From Sinohyriopsis cumingii (lineage: Eukaryota; Mollusca; Bivalvia; Unionida; Unionidae), in assembly GCA_028554795.2 (NCBI GenBank), contig CM068824.1, positions 162,167,130 to 162,231,129 on the forward strand: DNA of 64,000 nt, written 5' to 3'. Each line of letters begins with the position of its first letter. Position 1 is the first letter of the stretch. Shown one piece after another: positions 14,815 to 30,343 of this stretch. The translations under genes and the position numbers were made by a program. The notes beneath the pieces are model-generated. The model had not been told where the DNA came from, did not search any database, and saw only the letters and a list, made by a program, of their open reading frames with translations.

Positions 14815-17370
14815 ATATGCATAAGCTACTAGAAAAATATTTGCAAAACATTCAAGCAATTATTCTATAGCGGAGGAAAAATGCTAACTCATGCAATGAT
14901 CAACGATAAAGATGATTTCAAAGAAATGAAAGAGAGTGGTGTTGGTAAGTCCATACAGATTACGCAGTAGGAAAGACGGCAGTTAGAATGACGTGATATG
15001 CACTTGGTAGCAGATTTCGAAATGTATCAAGTATTTAGCATTCTCTTGAAATAGCAAAGCTGAGTTATGATGCTTGAAGCATGCGACATTTTTATTACTA
15101 TATGCAGGTCAGGGGCTTGTTGAATGCTTGCTTGAAAGAAAGATTTGCCGTCGCAGACATTTCTGCCACAGTAAAGGTTATCGAACAGTATAGATGCTTT
15201 CCGGTTGTTGCATCGTTCTAGTGTGGGTCACCGTTTGAAGTGGTGGTGGTGGTGTTGGGCCACATCTTTAGCCCTATTAAATAAGACATTTACCTTGTCA
15301 TTAGTTTGCAAGACCTGTTCTATGCGACACAGTAACAGGAGCGTATTTCCGCGAGACTATTTTTTACAAATTGTTCTCAGTGCGTTTATTCGTTCTAACG
15401 ACAAGAAAGTAATTCATTCAAAATTGTTCTCTTTAGTGTGCGCAACGGTAGCGAATGAGTACAACGATGGCGGAGTAAACAGAACAATAATATTTAGTAT
15501 CATTGAGACATTTTGGCTATTTAAAAAACAACGACTGAGAACCTAATATAAAATATCCTATAAGAGTTTGTCGAAAAGCGACCCTGATGTTGAAATTTCC
15601 AAAACATCTCTCCACGAGACAAGCGCACCGCTATCAGAACAAAAATACCGCAATACATTTTTAAAACAGATATCTGGAAAATACCAAATTTGGTCAACGT
15701 ATTCAATACTGTAAATGAAACAATTACACAATGATGCTGGTGTGTTGAAGATGAATTTGAACTCGTTCTTTTCATATCTGCTTATCACATTATCACATAT
15801 ACAGTGACTGATTCACGCCATTTTTGGAAGGAATGTACTATTAATATCCCTAGTTTTACTTGCACGTCAGAGCTGGGATTCAACCAATCATACATGGCTC
15901 CCTGACTCATTTGAATAGGTGCTGAGTCAGTTTTTACCCTTTTGGCCATTTACTTTGATAGTGAACAAAACCTTTCTCACCTGCTAAATATTTCTTGCTA
16001 ATAACACGTTGAAATGTATTTACAAGATTTACAGAGATTAATTTTGAAAAGTTCTCTGATACATGAATTTTAGAATTTTGACTTTAAATTTAGGGTAGGA
16101 CCCGAATAAACCAAATATGTTTACTGGCGAAAGCAAAGGTCTTGTCCTGTGTCAGCATGTAAAAAATATAGGTCATTTTTTTCATATTAATAAGTTCTGG
16201 GTCATTTTTTTTCTTCATATTAATAAGTTTTTTTCACGATGTTCACAGCCTGTTAAATAACCATTTATTAGGATAAGTTTTAATCAGAGATTATACGTAA
16301 CCAACATTATCGTGTTAATTTAATTGCGGGGTTTTCTCGTGTGTGTTTTGATAACTGGGGCTCAGTTTTTCATTCAATAAAAATAAATCTTTCATTGATG
16401 AATATAGAAAGGTCCAAGAACCTCCAATAAAAAACAAAATGGATTTGAAATAGAAACAAAAAATTTTCACTGCTGTAATAACCGGTATTGTTTCGACTTT
16501 TACAAATATTCTGCAGAATAATTTTAGACACAATTCGATGCAACATTTTAATATTTTATGCCTGATATGATGAGTTGTTGTTGTAGGGTTTAACGCCATT
16601 TTTCAGCACACGATAGGCTATACATGGCGGCCAGTATTAATGGTGGAGGAAGAACCCGGGAAAACCCCGAAAGAACCACCGACCCACGAGAAGCTACTGG
16701 CAAGCTTTCTCACATACCCACATCGGCTGAATCTGAGACTCGAACCCACAGACAGAGGTGAGATGGCAGTGATTCGTAACGGAGAGCGCTTTAGACCACT
16801 CGGCCACTCGGGGCCCCCTTGATATGATGAGAGAGTGGGAGCAAAATTTATACAACATACGATATGACGTATGAATATTAGGGGTGAAGTGTTTAAGAGC
16901 TAAAAACAGAAGAGTTTCGAATATTTATTTATTTAGTTTAGTTTTATTTATTTATTACATAATTATTTATTTATTTTAAATTTGCTACTGACATTTGCCA
17001 TATTTGCCAGGAACAGGGGTTCTACCGAATGCTGGGTGCCTTGAGCAATTGGGTTTCTAATTAAACCATGCCGTGTTTGATGAGTTTAATGTATAATTTA
17101 GATGAATTCTAATGTAAGGTCATCGTGATGATATGATGTCGAAGAACTATCTTTTTCTAAACGCCCGAACTTACCATGTTGGAAGTTCCTTTTACGATGT
17201 AAATATAATTTTGTCACAGCTTGTAACAATTTTGTTTTTAAAATGCTGATCTTAAATGTAATGTTCATACTGAAAGACAAACAATATTGCATGTACACAT
17301 AATACACATGCACATTTGTGATACTGTTTGTAAGAGTTGCCTCCCATATTGCACTAACTTCTCTACGTAG
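14815..17370. repeat. Ancient segmental tandem duplication, unit A
   Basis: Scattered but collinear matches link this block to 18095-20590. They include TAAGCTACTAGAAAAA with AACTCATGCAAT; a GTTATCGAAC/GGTTGTT(G/C)CATC region; the AGGAACAGGGGTTCTACCGA block, which becomes AGGAAGAGGCTCTACCGCAC; and AGAGTTG(C/T)CTCCCAT near the end. Divergence is high, with large indels. The content is non-coding as far as I can see. Confidence 0.65.
16575..16819 (-). mobile_element. tRNA-Leu-derived SINE, full length
   Basis: On the minus strand the head begins GGGCCCCGAGTGGCCGAGTG, has the tRNA-Leu-like A box (GGCCGAGTGGTCTAAAGCGC) and a B box near GGGTTCGAGTCTC. A body of about 150 bp and a (CAA)n tail follow. 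A perfect 12-bp target-site duplication, TGATATGATGAG, flanks it at 16563-16574 and 16820-16831. It lies inside duplication unit A and is absent from the matching part of unit B. Confidence 0.95.
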
Positions 17371-17399
17371 CATTTGAAAAGAAAATCACGTATACAGCA

Positions 17400-18090
17400 T
17401 AGGGGATTCGGTTATGAAACATCTTTAATATGTTATAACAAAATATAATAATAATGTTGTACTTTTTCTCTTGCTTCTTCTTACAGAATAGCAACAGTAG
17501 GGCTAATGCCTAAGACGTATGATATTTTTTAATCTGCTTTGTTTTAAGTTTTAAATTCAAGTACCAAACGGAACTGGTAAATTAAATCCCAAATATTCCC
17601 AAAATAATAAAAATGCTATAGTGTTGTTTCCTTCTCAAATTTGCTATGTTCAAAAATCAAACAAAAAAAAATATAAAAAGAACAATATTCCACCGTTTCA
17701 TGCTATTCGGGGTAAACCTGTAAACACGAAACATGTAGCTTATGCAAAACATATAATGGATTATTTGGAGAAAAAAATCACAATACAAATGTTGAAAAAG
17801 AAATATAAAGAATACATCGTTAGTTACCATGATAAATTATTCTTTCAATTACATAGATATTTCTACTTTTTCATTTATTACCATTAAGGAATACAAATGT
17901 TTTGTTTCATCAAACGCTGAATAAGTCTATTTTGATACACCTATCATTGTAGTCATCATTGTTACACATTAAGCTTTTGACTGTGTCAGTATTTGTGAGT
18001 ATCACGGTAGGAATGTATTCCTTCAATTGTGGGATTTTAAAAATGACGGCTTTTAGCATACAATAAAAAGAAAAGCACACAATGGCTATA
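17400..18090. other. Junction between duplication units
   Basis: AT-rich sequence with an 88-codon Lys/Tyr-rich open frame at 17621-17887. Its composition is what A-rich DNA gives by chance, so I do not call a gene. Confidence 0.45.
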
Positions 18091-18304
18091 GAAACACTAA
18101 GCTACTAGAAAAACTAAACTTGCTATTTCTTAAAAGCTAAGGAAAATTTTAACTCATGCAATTATCAATTTTTTAAATATTGTAAAAGTCAAAAGAACAA
18201 CTTCCGGTTGGGGTGGGGAGCTGGTAAGTTGAAACGAACTACATGGCGAACATACAAACAGTTAAGAGTGAAAGACTACACGATGAAGAAGAGTACAGTT
18301 ACGA

Positions 18305-18566
18305 GAGAACCAGTTTTGATTTTGATTTTGTGGGCTTTGATGCCAATTTTTAAGCACATGAGAGGCTGGCTATACATGGTGGCCAGACTAGTTGGTGGAG
18401 GAACAACACGGGAAGACCCCGGGAAGAACCACACACGGAAGCTTCTGGCAAGCTTTCCCATATACCCTCGTTGATCTAGCCGAGACTCGAACTCAAGACG
18501 ACAGAGGTAAGATTTGTGAGTGATATATAACGGAGAGTGCATTAGACCACTCGGACACCCGATACC
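18305..18566 (-). mobile_element. Old tRNA-Leu-derived SINE
   Basis: A strongly diverged but complete-looking member. It keeps GGCTATACATGGTGGCCAG, GGCAAGCTTTCCCATATACC and the head region GAGTGCATTAGACCACTCGG (plus strand). The tail is degraded. Confidence 0.85.
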
Positions 18567-19254
18567 CCATTGGAATGAAACATATTACGTGGTGAACAAT
18601 ATCGACATGTATGAGTTATAATGAAATGACGTGTACCTGATATCAGATTCAATATGTATCCAGCGTATCGCATCATCTTGAAATTGGCAAATCCAGATTA
18701 TGAAACTTGACGCATGTGTGCTTGATCGTTTTATTTCAATATCTAGATCAGTGTCTTTTAAATGTCCGTGCATGTAAACGAAATCTCCTGACCTGACATT
18801 TTCTGCTTCAGTCAGGATTATCGAACGGTTGTTCCATCATTTTAGTATGGGCCCACACTGTTAACACTCGAGTATCAGGTCACACATTTTACCTGATCAA
18901 ACACTTTTACATGGTCGTGATTTGGCAGATCAGTCTCCTTGAGGTTCTGCAATTCACACTCAGGCGTTAACCCAATGTAAATATTACTATACATTCTTTT
19001 GACGATTAGGTGATTAAATTCGTGATCGGAGATGTTACCAACATTTCCACAGTTGGCGAGGTTTTTAGAAAATTGGGTTAATCCCTGGAGCATCTTTAAG
19101 TGTGACAATTCTCGGTTCGCGAACAAATTTTCACGGTGTATTTATTTGCCGTAAGAGAATAGCACAGTTTGCTAGTTCTGGGGCTAACGAATGTGCTGCG
19201 GTAGTGAATGTGAACAAAGATAGTGGAGCAAGCATATTTGTGTGAGTTTCACAT

Positions 19255-19362
19255 CATTTTTCAGTACATGATAGGCTATATATAACGGTCGGTATATTCG
19301 GTGGAGAAGAGCTCTGGAAAACTCCGGGAAAGTCATCGACCGAACAAGAAACTACTAGCATG

Positions 19363-19422
<60 letters not shown>

Positions 19423-19505
19423 CTACTCGAACACACCATGACTAATGTAAGGTGTGGGCAATCTCTAAAAGCGAGCGCCTTAGACCACTTGGCCACATGC
19501 CCCCA
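19255..19505 (-). mobile_element. Old tRNA-Leu-derived SINE with internal (CA)n
   Basis: SINE motifs (TTTTTCAGTACATGATAGGC, GCCTTAGACCACTTGGCCAC) bracket a CA run at 19368-19418 that has grown inside the element where the family has TTTCTCACATACCCACAT. This shows a microsatellite born within a SINE body. Confidence 0.8.
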
Positions 19506-20656
19506 CCCACCCCCCGGCAAAGCGAGCAGAACAAATAAAAAGCTGAGTAAACGAATTATGTCATAGTCCTATGTAACTCATATGTTAACATTATGAAGGT
19601 TGTTTTCCTCACATCTCTATTTTCTTTTTGCCTAAGTTCATAGTCAGTTAAATGAAATGAAGTCAGACATTTATTAAAATAAGTTTTATTCTGAAATCAA
19701 AAGTACCGTCTTAATTTAATAGCGGTGATGCCTCAACCGGACAACCGGACCCTACAATAACTGTTTTGAGAGATTTAGAAAAACCCGAAGACATCTTAAA
19801 AGATTCAACTTATTTGACATTTGAAAAGAAAAAGAAGAAAACAAACAAGTTTGACACTGTTTTTGCCCGCGTTTGTTTTTATATAACTTTTACAGCAAGC
19901 GGAAGGTCAAATATTGTGATAAAAGATGGGTTCTCATATATTTAAATGTGCTTCAATGAACACCAATCATGACTGAAATGCGTGTATTTATAATAATTCT
20001 AAAACTATTCTGGGCACCACTTTATCATTTTCTATATAATAGGATGAAAGAGCGGAAAAATTAAAACGACAGTATGATGTATTGTGCAAGAGAAATGACA
20101 GGAGTAAACAGATAGTAAAATTGAGAGGTTGGACTGTTTGGTTTTGTTGTTTTTCGTTTGCTTTTTTAAATACATTTTGTGCTAGTACCTACCCTCCGTG
20201 CCAGGAAGAGGCTCTACCGCACGCTGGGTACCCTGGTCTGTTATATTTGTATTTAAACAAAGCCATTTTTGATGACTTTAATGATTAATCGATTCTAATT
20301 TAAAGTCACAGCATGTTGATTATAGGACGCTGAAGATCGATCTTTTTAATATTTGTACAAAACCCGAACGAAATCCATGCTACCAGTCTCGTGCAATAAC
20401 CTGTTATAACAAGAAGATTTATTTTTGAATTTTTAGTTTTTTAAAATTCTTAAATGTGATGTTCATCATGAAAGTCAGATATTATGAAAGTCAGATAATA
20501 TTGTGTTTCATGTATTGTCTGAACACGTACAATTTTTTGAACTCTTGGTAAGAGTTGTCTCCCATGATTATTGTGCGAGATCTAGCAATAGAAATTTTTT
20601 CCATGTAATACATAAGCTATCTGACGTCTTTGTTATAAAATTTAATAATGGTGTTG

Positions 20657-20657
<1 letters not shown>

Positions 20658-20707
<50 letters not shown>
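20658..20707. repeat. (CT)n microsatellite
   Basis: A perfect CT run of about 50 bp. Confidence 0.97.
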
Positions 20708-20709
<2 letters not shown>

Positions 20710-20710
<1 letters not shown>

Positions 20711-21560
20711 GTGCAGGCTTGTCGAGGGATATAATGTTTAAAAATTGTATGAAAATATCGGGAACCAGTCTAGAAATGGGTGAACCCAAAATAGAGTATA
20801 TATCGGTCTGGAGAGCCATGATTTGTTAATGATGAAAAGTAACATTTTAGTATAAAAAATCTTTTGAGAGATTATCCTATTTGTAAGAAGAAGAAAAAAA
20901 AAGCTAATGTTCCAGTGATGGAATTTCTGTCCTTTAACAGACTTGACTTTGGAACACTCCTTGCTGAAATTAGCGACTGATTGTCTAGGTGCAGAATCGA
21001 TAATACACTTTAAAAAAAATAGACTTAAAATGCCGCGAGTCATGTGGTTTTCTTTTCAGAGAAACCTGCAGCAAGGATGGGTCTATACTGACAAATGTAG
21101 GTTTGATCATGAGCATTTAGAAATGTAAAGTTATTGAAGTTTTAATATCACGGTGTTTCCATATGTTTACTATGGGAGCTTAGTTAGTGGTTCTTTCTCG
21201 CATATCCGACGAGACTATAACATCCCTTCCACTATACTTTTTTATATAAGGAATTCCATTAAATGTTTCCAGCAAGATTTAGTTCCCTTGAGTTCTCTTG
21301 TTTTTAAAAGAGGAATACCGTTCTTACATAACACCAGATTCTGTTTAAAAATTGTTTGTTTTATTGCTGTGAAAAGATTTTCCTCCTCATTTTATTGAAC
21401 TTTGATAATAGTGATTTAATTTATTTATGTTTGAGCAAATTTTAAAGTCGATCACTGTTGTGCTTTTTAGTATTTTTATTTTAGGGGTGTGGGTTTTTTT
21501 CTTCATAGGCTTTTCCATTTAAAGCTCTTTGTATGAAGTACTTTGTTACTCTAGTGTGCT
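20710..21560. other. Intergenic, nothing recognised
   Basis: Only short, stop-bounded frames of 60-100 codons with AT-driven composition. Confidence 0.5.
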
Positions 21561-21562
21561 TG

Positions 21563-21745
21563 ACGCAGTTTTCAGCACATGATGGGTTATTATGCATGGT
21601 ATCCATTATAACTGGTGGAGGAAGAATCCGGGAAAACCACCGACCCATGGGAATCTACTGGAAAGCTTTCTTAGATACCTACATAGGCCGAGCCCGAGAC
21701 TCGAACTCACGTGAACATAGACGAGGCGGTAGTGATCGGTAAAAA
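21563..21745 (-). mobile_element. Old tRNA-Leu-derived SINE, damaged
   Basis: It keeps TTTTCAGCACATGATGGGTT, AACTGGTGGAGGAAGAATCC and CCCGAGACTCGAACTCACGT (B box on minus). The head end and the CAA tail are lost or unreadable. Confidence 0.8.
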
Positions 21746-22150
21746 CGATATGACACCACAAACGAAAACAATGTTTTTGCCCACATTAAAATTAGAGCAA
21801 ATATTTCATATATACGTAACGGACATGTTGAGTCCGTCCAGTTCTGCAGAATAGACATTCAAAATAAGTTGGAAGATATGTTGCCATGCTCATTTTGTCG
21901 TAAGATTCTACAATCCAAAGTACTTACTTAATTTAGTAACTAATTATTAAATTAATTAACTAATACAATTGAGGATGAATTGTGAGATCTAAGGCATCTT
22001 CTTCCATCAAACATGAATGGAGCCAAATCTACTTAGTAAAGTTGGTAACATTATTTTAGGCATATTTGTCAACTGATATATGAAAGGCATTTTTTGTTTA
22101 AAAATTTGCCAAAGTGATGAAAAGAAATATATAGCTACGCAACTGAGATT

Positions 22151-22500
22151 GATGCAGTTGGTTCTCAAGGTAGATCAATTCTCCCTTATAGGATGCTACA
22201 GAAATTGACGCAGGTGGCTCTCAGGGTAGATCTATTCTCCCTTATAGGATGCTACAGAAATTGACGCAGGTGGCTCTCAGGGTAGATCTATTCTCCCTTA
22301 TAGGATGCTGCAGAAATTGACCCAGGTGGCTCTCAGGTCGATATATTCTCCCTTATAGAATGCTACAGAAATTGACGCAGGTGGCTCTCAAGGTAGCTCT
22401 ATTTTCCCTTTCAGGATGCAATAGAAATCGACGCAGTTGGCTCTCAGGCTAAATCTATTCTCCCTTATAGGATGCAACAAAACTTGACGCAGGTGGCTCA
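22151..22500. repeat. 56-bp minisatellite, about six units
   Basis: Units start GACGCAGGTGGCTCTCAGGG and contain TCTATTCTCCCTTATAGGAT and GCTACAGAAATT. The second and third units are almost identical; the outer ones are more diverged, as expected for unequal exchange in the middle. Confidence 0.95.
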
Positions 22501-23080
22501 CTATGCAAATGTTCTCTAACAGAACGAACATATATCAGCTAATTTCACGAAGATCCCAGATTTTACTTGAAACCTGAAATGAACATAAACCTAGATACAA
22601 CTTCAGGCTGATAAGCCATATCTTTTGCGTACATATTTGTATTTTAATTAACTTTAATTAATTTTCTGTATCTTATACTATATTTTGTTTCTTTTCACTT
22701 TATTTCCGTTGTACGCAATTTTGACCATGATTTTTGAATTAATTTGTTAATGTTGTTCTTATTTGTTCATATGTTATAAGTCGTCAAACATTATATCTAC
22801 AGTTTTAAAGCATAGGACGGATACACCAGTTTTATTTTGGCTATTATATTCTTTTTGTGAGAGATAAACTGACTGATATTGAATAAACTTCACCACATGT
22901 TGTCTATAAAAGAGATATTGTTAGACTTTATTGTGTTTACTGCCTGCTGTCTCACAAAAATAGCGATACGTATTTACCTTGCATTGAATTTTCTGTTCAT
23001 GTTACAAACAACAACCTCAAGTTTATACAATTATGGCGACGCTGGGCATGTGCTTTTGACCTCAATGCATCGGCAATACA

Positions 23081-24600
<1,520 letters not shown>

Positions 24601-24611
24601 CTTCCGAAATG

Positions 24612-24866
24612 GGGGCCCCGAGTGGCCGAGTGGTCTAAAGCGCTCTTCGTTACGGATCACTGCCATCTCACCTCTGTCTGCGGCGGTTCGAGTCTAAGAT
24701 TCAGCCAATGTGGGTATGTGAGAAAGCTTGCCAGTAGCTTCTCGTGGGTCGGTGGTTCTTTCTGGGGTTTTCTCTGGTTCTTCCTCCACCATTAATACTG
24801 GCCGCCATGTATAGCCTATCATGTGCTGCAAAATGGCGTTAAACCCCACAACAACAACAACAACAA
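24612..24866 (+). mobile_element. tRNA-Leu-derived SINE, full-length, young
   Basis: This is the best plus-strand reference copy. It has the head GGGCCCCGAGTGGCCGAGTG, the A box within GGCCGAGTGGTCTAAAGCGC, the B box GGTTCGAGTC, the body GTGAGAAAGCTTGCCAGTAG to CATGTGCTGCAAAATGGCG, and the tail (CAA)6. A perfect 11-bp target-site duplication, CTTCCGAAATG, flanks it at 24601-24611 and 24867-24877. The head resembles tRNA-Leu, and transcription would be by RNA polymerase III. Confidence 0.96.
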
Positions 24867-24977
24867 CTTCCGAAATGACAGTCTACAAAAAGTCCATGTT
24901 TGCGTCGTATGACCATTGGTATCAATATTTACTTATCTTAAGAAATTTGATAGAGTAAACGGAAAGATGCTGCCACG

Positions 24978-24979
24978 AG

Positions 24980-25028
<49 letters not shown>
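24978..25028. repeat. (GA)n microsatellite
   Basis: A GA run with one imperfection in the middle. Confidence 0.97.
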
Positions 25029-25029
<1 letters not shown>

Positions 25030-25226
25030 ATATGTGTACGGTGTGTGTGTTAAGTGTATTGTCAGAATGTTAACACATCAACATTTTTTTTTAAACTGGT
25101 CATATGAAGGATGTGCGGGACCTGTGTTACATTTGGCTCTGTGCACTCACATGATAAATTAGCTTTTCAAACCTGTTATATCCTTTAATTATGTGTTGAT
25201 TTTGTTTCTTTTTTTCTTAATTATAA

Positions 25227-25228
<2 letters not shown>

Positions 25229-25268
<40 letters not shown>
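25229..25268. repeat. (CA)n microsatellite
   Basis: A perfect CA run of about 40 bp. Confidence 0.97.
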
Positions 25269-25269
<1 letters not shown>

Positions 25270-25270
<1 letters not shown>

Positions 25271-28200
25271 CGGTGTGGAGGAAATCATACTATGAATACA
25301 CTTATTAGTTTCAATAAACACATGGCACATGCACTCTACAATGTGACTGTTATCTAAGAATGATTGTGAAAGGAAAGAACTTTGTTATATAACAAATTCT
25401 GATTTCCTTACGTTAATTCATAACACGAATTAATGGAAATTTTAATTTTAAAGATACAAACTTATTAATTTCTGTGCATGAGTGTCATCGTTCGGGTCTT
25501 TATAACAGCTTGACACAGACATCACTGCAGGGCTGTTCTAATGAGTACCGGTGAAAAACATATTCTTTCGTCAACATGATTGTATAGATGTTTCAGAGGT
25601 TTTCCTTTGTATACGCTCTCTTATTTCTTTGCGATGTAATAACGAATTAGCTGGATATTGTGACACAAAAAATTAATATGATCCAGAAAAAAGAGACTGA
25701 ATCTTTCAAAGAAACAAGAGTTAATACCTAGATAACATTTGCATTATTCAGTAATATTTATCCAAAAATTGAAAGCAATAAATATATCTATATGATAATG
25801 TAAATAAGCCATCTGTACTCGATTGTAGGACGATACCAACTGAAATCAAAAAGATACTGATCTGTGGTAGCATAATGCGCATGTAGATCAAGGTCTATGT
25901 TGTTTGTTTTACTGATTACTCTTAATAAACTGAACATGTCCAAATCTGGGTCTGCGCAGTGAGCAGTAGAGCTCGTGTTAAAAGTGAGTACATACGGTTC
26001 TCACATGTGTCACAATTCCAACTGTAAAATGCAGACTCAGATCTGCCGTTGTATATTACAGGTTGTTAGGAGTAATCAGTACAACCGTCGTATTATTCAA
26101 TAAACGATCATGGTCCGTTTTGTGTGCAGCTGAACCCTACTTACAATCTTGCACATTATATCAGAGGCCAATCGTAGAATTTTTTCTGATTTTCTCACTT
26201 TCAGGTAGACGGATTCTTTCTTGGTATTTTGTTTGCTTTTGGCGCATAGCATCACAGGAAAGTTATATTGTTTCAGTGCATTTAGAGTGAGATGCTTGCA
26301 GAGATACATACCAAGGTAGCCGAAATGTGCTTAGCTGAAGGTAAGATTAGACTTCACATCCATCAGGTGGAGAGTCAGGTACGCTAATCACTGACCCAGA
26401 TAGTAACAAGAATGCACGCGACAAAACTTGTTAATGAGGACGAGAAAAAAAATCTTTTAAGTTGAACGAGACAATAGTTAATAAATAAGAAAGTTTTTTG
26501 TCGCCTTTTGAATGCAGAGAACGTCACGTACTTAAAAATGATGTTCTCCATGTGACCAGCATGTCTTGAAGTTTGGCAAAGTTAATTCGTACCTAACTTA
26601 GATTTCTCCTTTTTGATATTAATATTTTATTGGTGGAAAAAGACCAAACCATCAGAATTTACTTGATTATTTTCTCGTGTGTCACCTACAATATTTGCCG
26701 TCACTGAAACTTTACTGTGTATATTAATGAAATTACAAAATCATTTGCCAACCAGTGAGAATCGTCCCATAATTAGACTCACATTAACGATTCGTTTTCT
26801 TTGCAAGTGATGCATTGTTAATGCACATACATAGCTTGCAATGAAAGGACTACATGCAATGAAAGGAATAAATGCAATGAAAGGAATAAATGCAATGAAA
26901 GAATAATAGGAGGAGGAAGTGGAGGGATACCATCCTAATTTGCATGCATAGGTAATTGTCATGAGTTTATCACTTGTTAAGAATGACTAACTTTTTGCTT
27001 CTTCAATTTATTTACAAATTCAAATGACACAGAGATGAATAAATATGTATTTTATAAGAGCTTTAAGATAAAGCTATGCATAATTTATCACACACACACA
27101 CACCCCTTAAAAACAATAGATCATTTTAAGATTTATAACTTTTGATGCGGAAATGCAGTCAAGAATGTTCTATAGAGGGCAAATGTTCCTCTGAAATTTC
27201 TAAAAAAAACTTTATGAAGTGTTCTAAGGACGGGTTCCGTTAATTCTTTCTAAGTGAAGAACACTTTTGTATCAGAGTACACGCCCATCCCTTACTAGGT
27301 CACATATGACCGGGTGCATAACAGTAGCTGGTCTTTAACGTGTCTGTTCACGCTGTTATAGACCCAATGCCAGTGAAGCATAAACTAATCTCTAAATTAT
27401 TACCTAGCTAAATTTTAATTTGCACGAAAAAGAGGGAGAAATGAGAGATTTTTGAAAATTGAATGTAAATCCATCTTTAGTCATCAGGAGCAGAAGAAAA
27501 GCTAAGATTAATTAAGAGACTTGATGATTCATTCTTCCGCTCTGTTTGTCATCCAGCTGAGTTAATGAGAATGGTCCTGGATGTTTTAGAAAGTTATTGC
27601 TCAAAAATGTCGTTTGTATCGTTTGAACCGTTGGAACAAATCGCATCAGATACTCTCAAGGGTTATAGATTCCTGTTATTTGGAATGCGGTAACCGTTGT
27701 ACCTGTGAACATTAGCTGCCCTAAGACCTGCAAAAATGACACCTGATACGGTACTTGGAACCGTGTGCATATATAATGCCATGATAACACGCTTGCTATG
27801 TAACTCTATGGTCAAGGGTTGGAAGAGAGTAGTACAAAGGTTCGTGATGGCTCACCCACGGTCAACGGCAACTTTTGTGTTCTGCGCATTAAGAAACAGC
27901 AAACTAGCAAGTAAGCAGATAAGGACGCTTTGAGTCGTTACACTTTGTTGCCATTGTTCTTCAACATTACTGTATTGAATAGTGTTTAACAGTTTAAATA
28001 AATATACATAGCGATAGATAGTTAAATAGAATTAGATGAGTCGTCCCCGACAAGAAACGTGCCGGATTCGCATACGAAGGACAATCGTATTTTATTGGTC
28101 CAGGGAGAAAGTGCAGTTTTGTACCATTTCAACAAGACGATATGATTACGGTCGTATTGGTATGGGCGGCGAAGAGAGTTTTGCAGCTGGATAGGATTGA

Positions 28201-28555
28201 TGGGTGGAGACTGGTACTATATAAAACGATAGATAGGATTGTACTGGGAGGGCAGATGTGTAGGTTCCAAAGCATGCCCGTTGGTTGAATCCTAGTTTGA
28301 ATCCTTGTTTGTTGATTCGTTCGTTGGCCACAAAGTAGACATTTTACACAACAAATTGTCTATGTAAAGAAACAGACAAGCCTCGAATGATTCATATTTT
28401 ATTTCCTTCTTTTCCATCTCTCTTCATTATAGGTCAATATGGTGTATTGTGATTCAAAACAATTCAAATAAACATCATGAAGGAACAATTTGGAAATTTA
28501 CAGAATATTTTTAGAAGTACGTAAGCATTTAGAACCATAAGCAAACTGAGGTTCA
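25270..28555. other. Intergenic, one small minisatellite
   Basis: No gene is recognised. At 26838-26907 an 18-bp unit (GCAATGAAAGGAATAAAT) is repeated about four times. A short CA run lies at 27090-27104. Confidence 0.55.
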
Positions 28556-28557
28556 AT

Positions 28558-29373
<816 letters not shown>

Positions 29374-29456
<83 letters not shown>
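29374..29456. repeat. (AT)n microsatellite, about 82 bp
   Basis: A pure TA run. Confidence 0.98.
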
Positions 29457-29458
<2 letters not shown>

Positions 29459-30158
29459 CAGTTAAGGCAGTTAAGTTCACCTTGCGTCGATGTTCTTCTG
29501 CTGTACATGTTTCCATACAAAGCCTGAAAAAAAAAGAAATCTAATAATAATGATGATGAAATACACTCTCACAAGCAAAGAACTGTCTGTAAATATCGGG
29601 GGGGGGGGCTTCGTTCCTCCTACACCAACAACAAGGTGCAGATCAAGAACTGTGCATAAGTAACAGAAGAAGAAGAAGAACGCTAATAAAATGAAAAGAA
29701 AAGAAAGCACTTAGTCCGTGGATCCGCGGAAGTTCTTGACTGATTCATAATTTTAAAATGGTAAGGAAGATACGGAGGTTGTTTTTTATTTCGACATATG
29801 CAAATCCTTTTTCTGTTAAGTCATAATCAGAATCTAGTAAAAGTCCATTTATAAAAGCAGATTCATGATGGCAGCATGTGGAAACAATAACCGGAAATCA
29901 TTTGCATCGACCAAATGTCAAATCTAACTGGCGCAGCACACAGCACAGTATCGAAAGTTTTGCATATGGCGAAGGATACTTATTTTCAAAATAACAGCAA
30001 TCCCGTGAACATATGAAAACCGTCTGACATCAACTTTACAAACTGTACAAAGCTTTTAGATTTCAAACTTAATATATATTCTCAGTGGTATCAGCTCCTT
30101 GTCAAGATGATCGGAAATATTGACCACGGTTTTCCAGATTTACGGATTGGCCTAGACA
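29457..30158. other. Intergenic, nothing recognised
   Basis: No coding signal. A poly-G run of about nine bases lies near 29600-29608. Confidence 0.5.
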
Positions 30159-30166
30159 CTATAAAC

Positions 30167-30343
30167 CAGTGCTGTCCATCCTTTTTGACACCATGGGCCA
30201 CTGAAAAATGTTTTTCGTGAAGCAGAGGGCCGCAGCAGAAAACTGAAAAGCAACGACTATATAGCTGCTCGAGCTCTGGCGGGCCATTTAAAATCAGACA
30301 GCGGGCATCATGCGGCCGGCAGGCCGCTGGTTGGACAGCACTG
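30167..30343. mobile_element. hAT-type MITE (non-autonomous DNA transposon)
   Basis: The element starts CAGTGCTGTCCA and ends TGGACAGCACTG, a 12-bp perfect terminal inverted repeat. It is flanked by 8-bp target-site duplications with one mismatch (CTATAAAC at 30159-30166, CTGTAAAC at 30344-30351). CAG termini and 8-bp duplications are typical of the hAT superfamily. The GC-rich interior (GGGCCGCAGCAG, GGCCGGCAGGCCGC) codes for nothing, so it would have depended on a transposase supplied from elsewhere. Confidence 0.92.

Larger units (their letters stand above)
18095..20590. repeat. Ancient segmental tandem duplication, unit B
   Basis: This is the collinear partner of 14815-17370, about 3.3 kb downstream. 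It is interrupted by its own SINE insertions at 18305-18566 and 19255-19505, which unit A lacks at the same places. The duplication therefore predates them. Confidence 0.65.

Noticed and set aside
16640-16822. 60-codon frame and similar ones at 18208 and 31791
   Set aside because: Frames inside SINE bodies on the non-transcribed strand.
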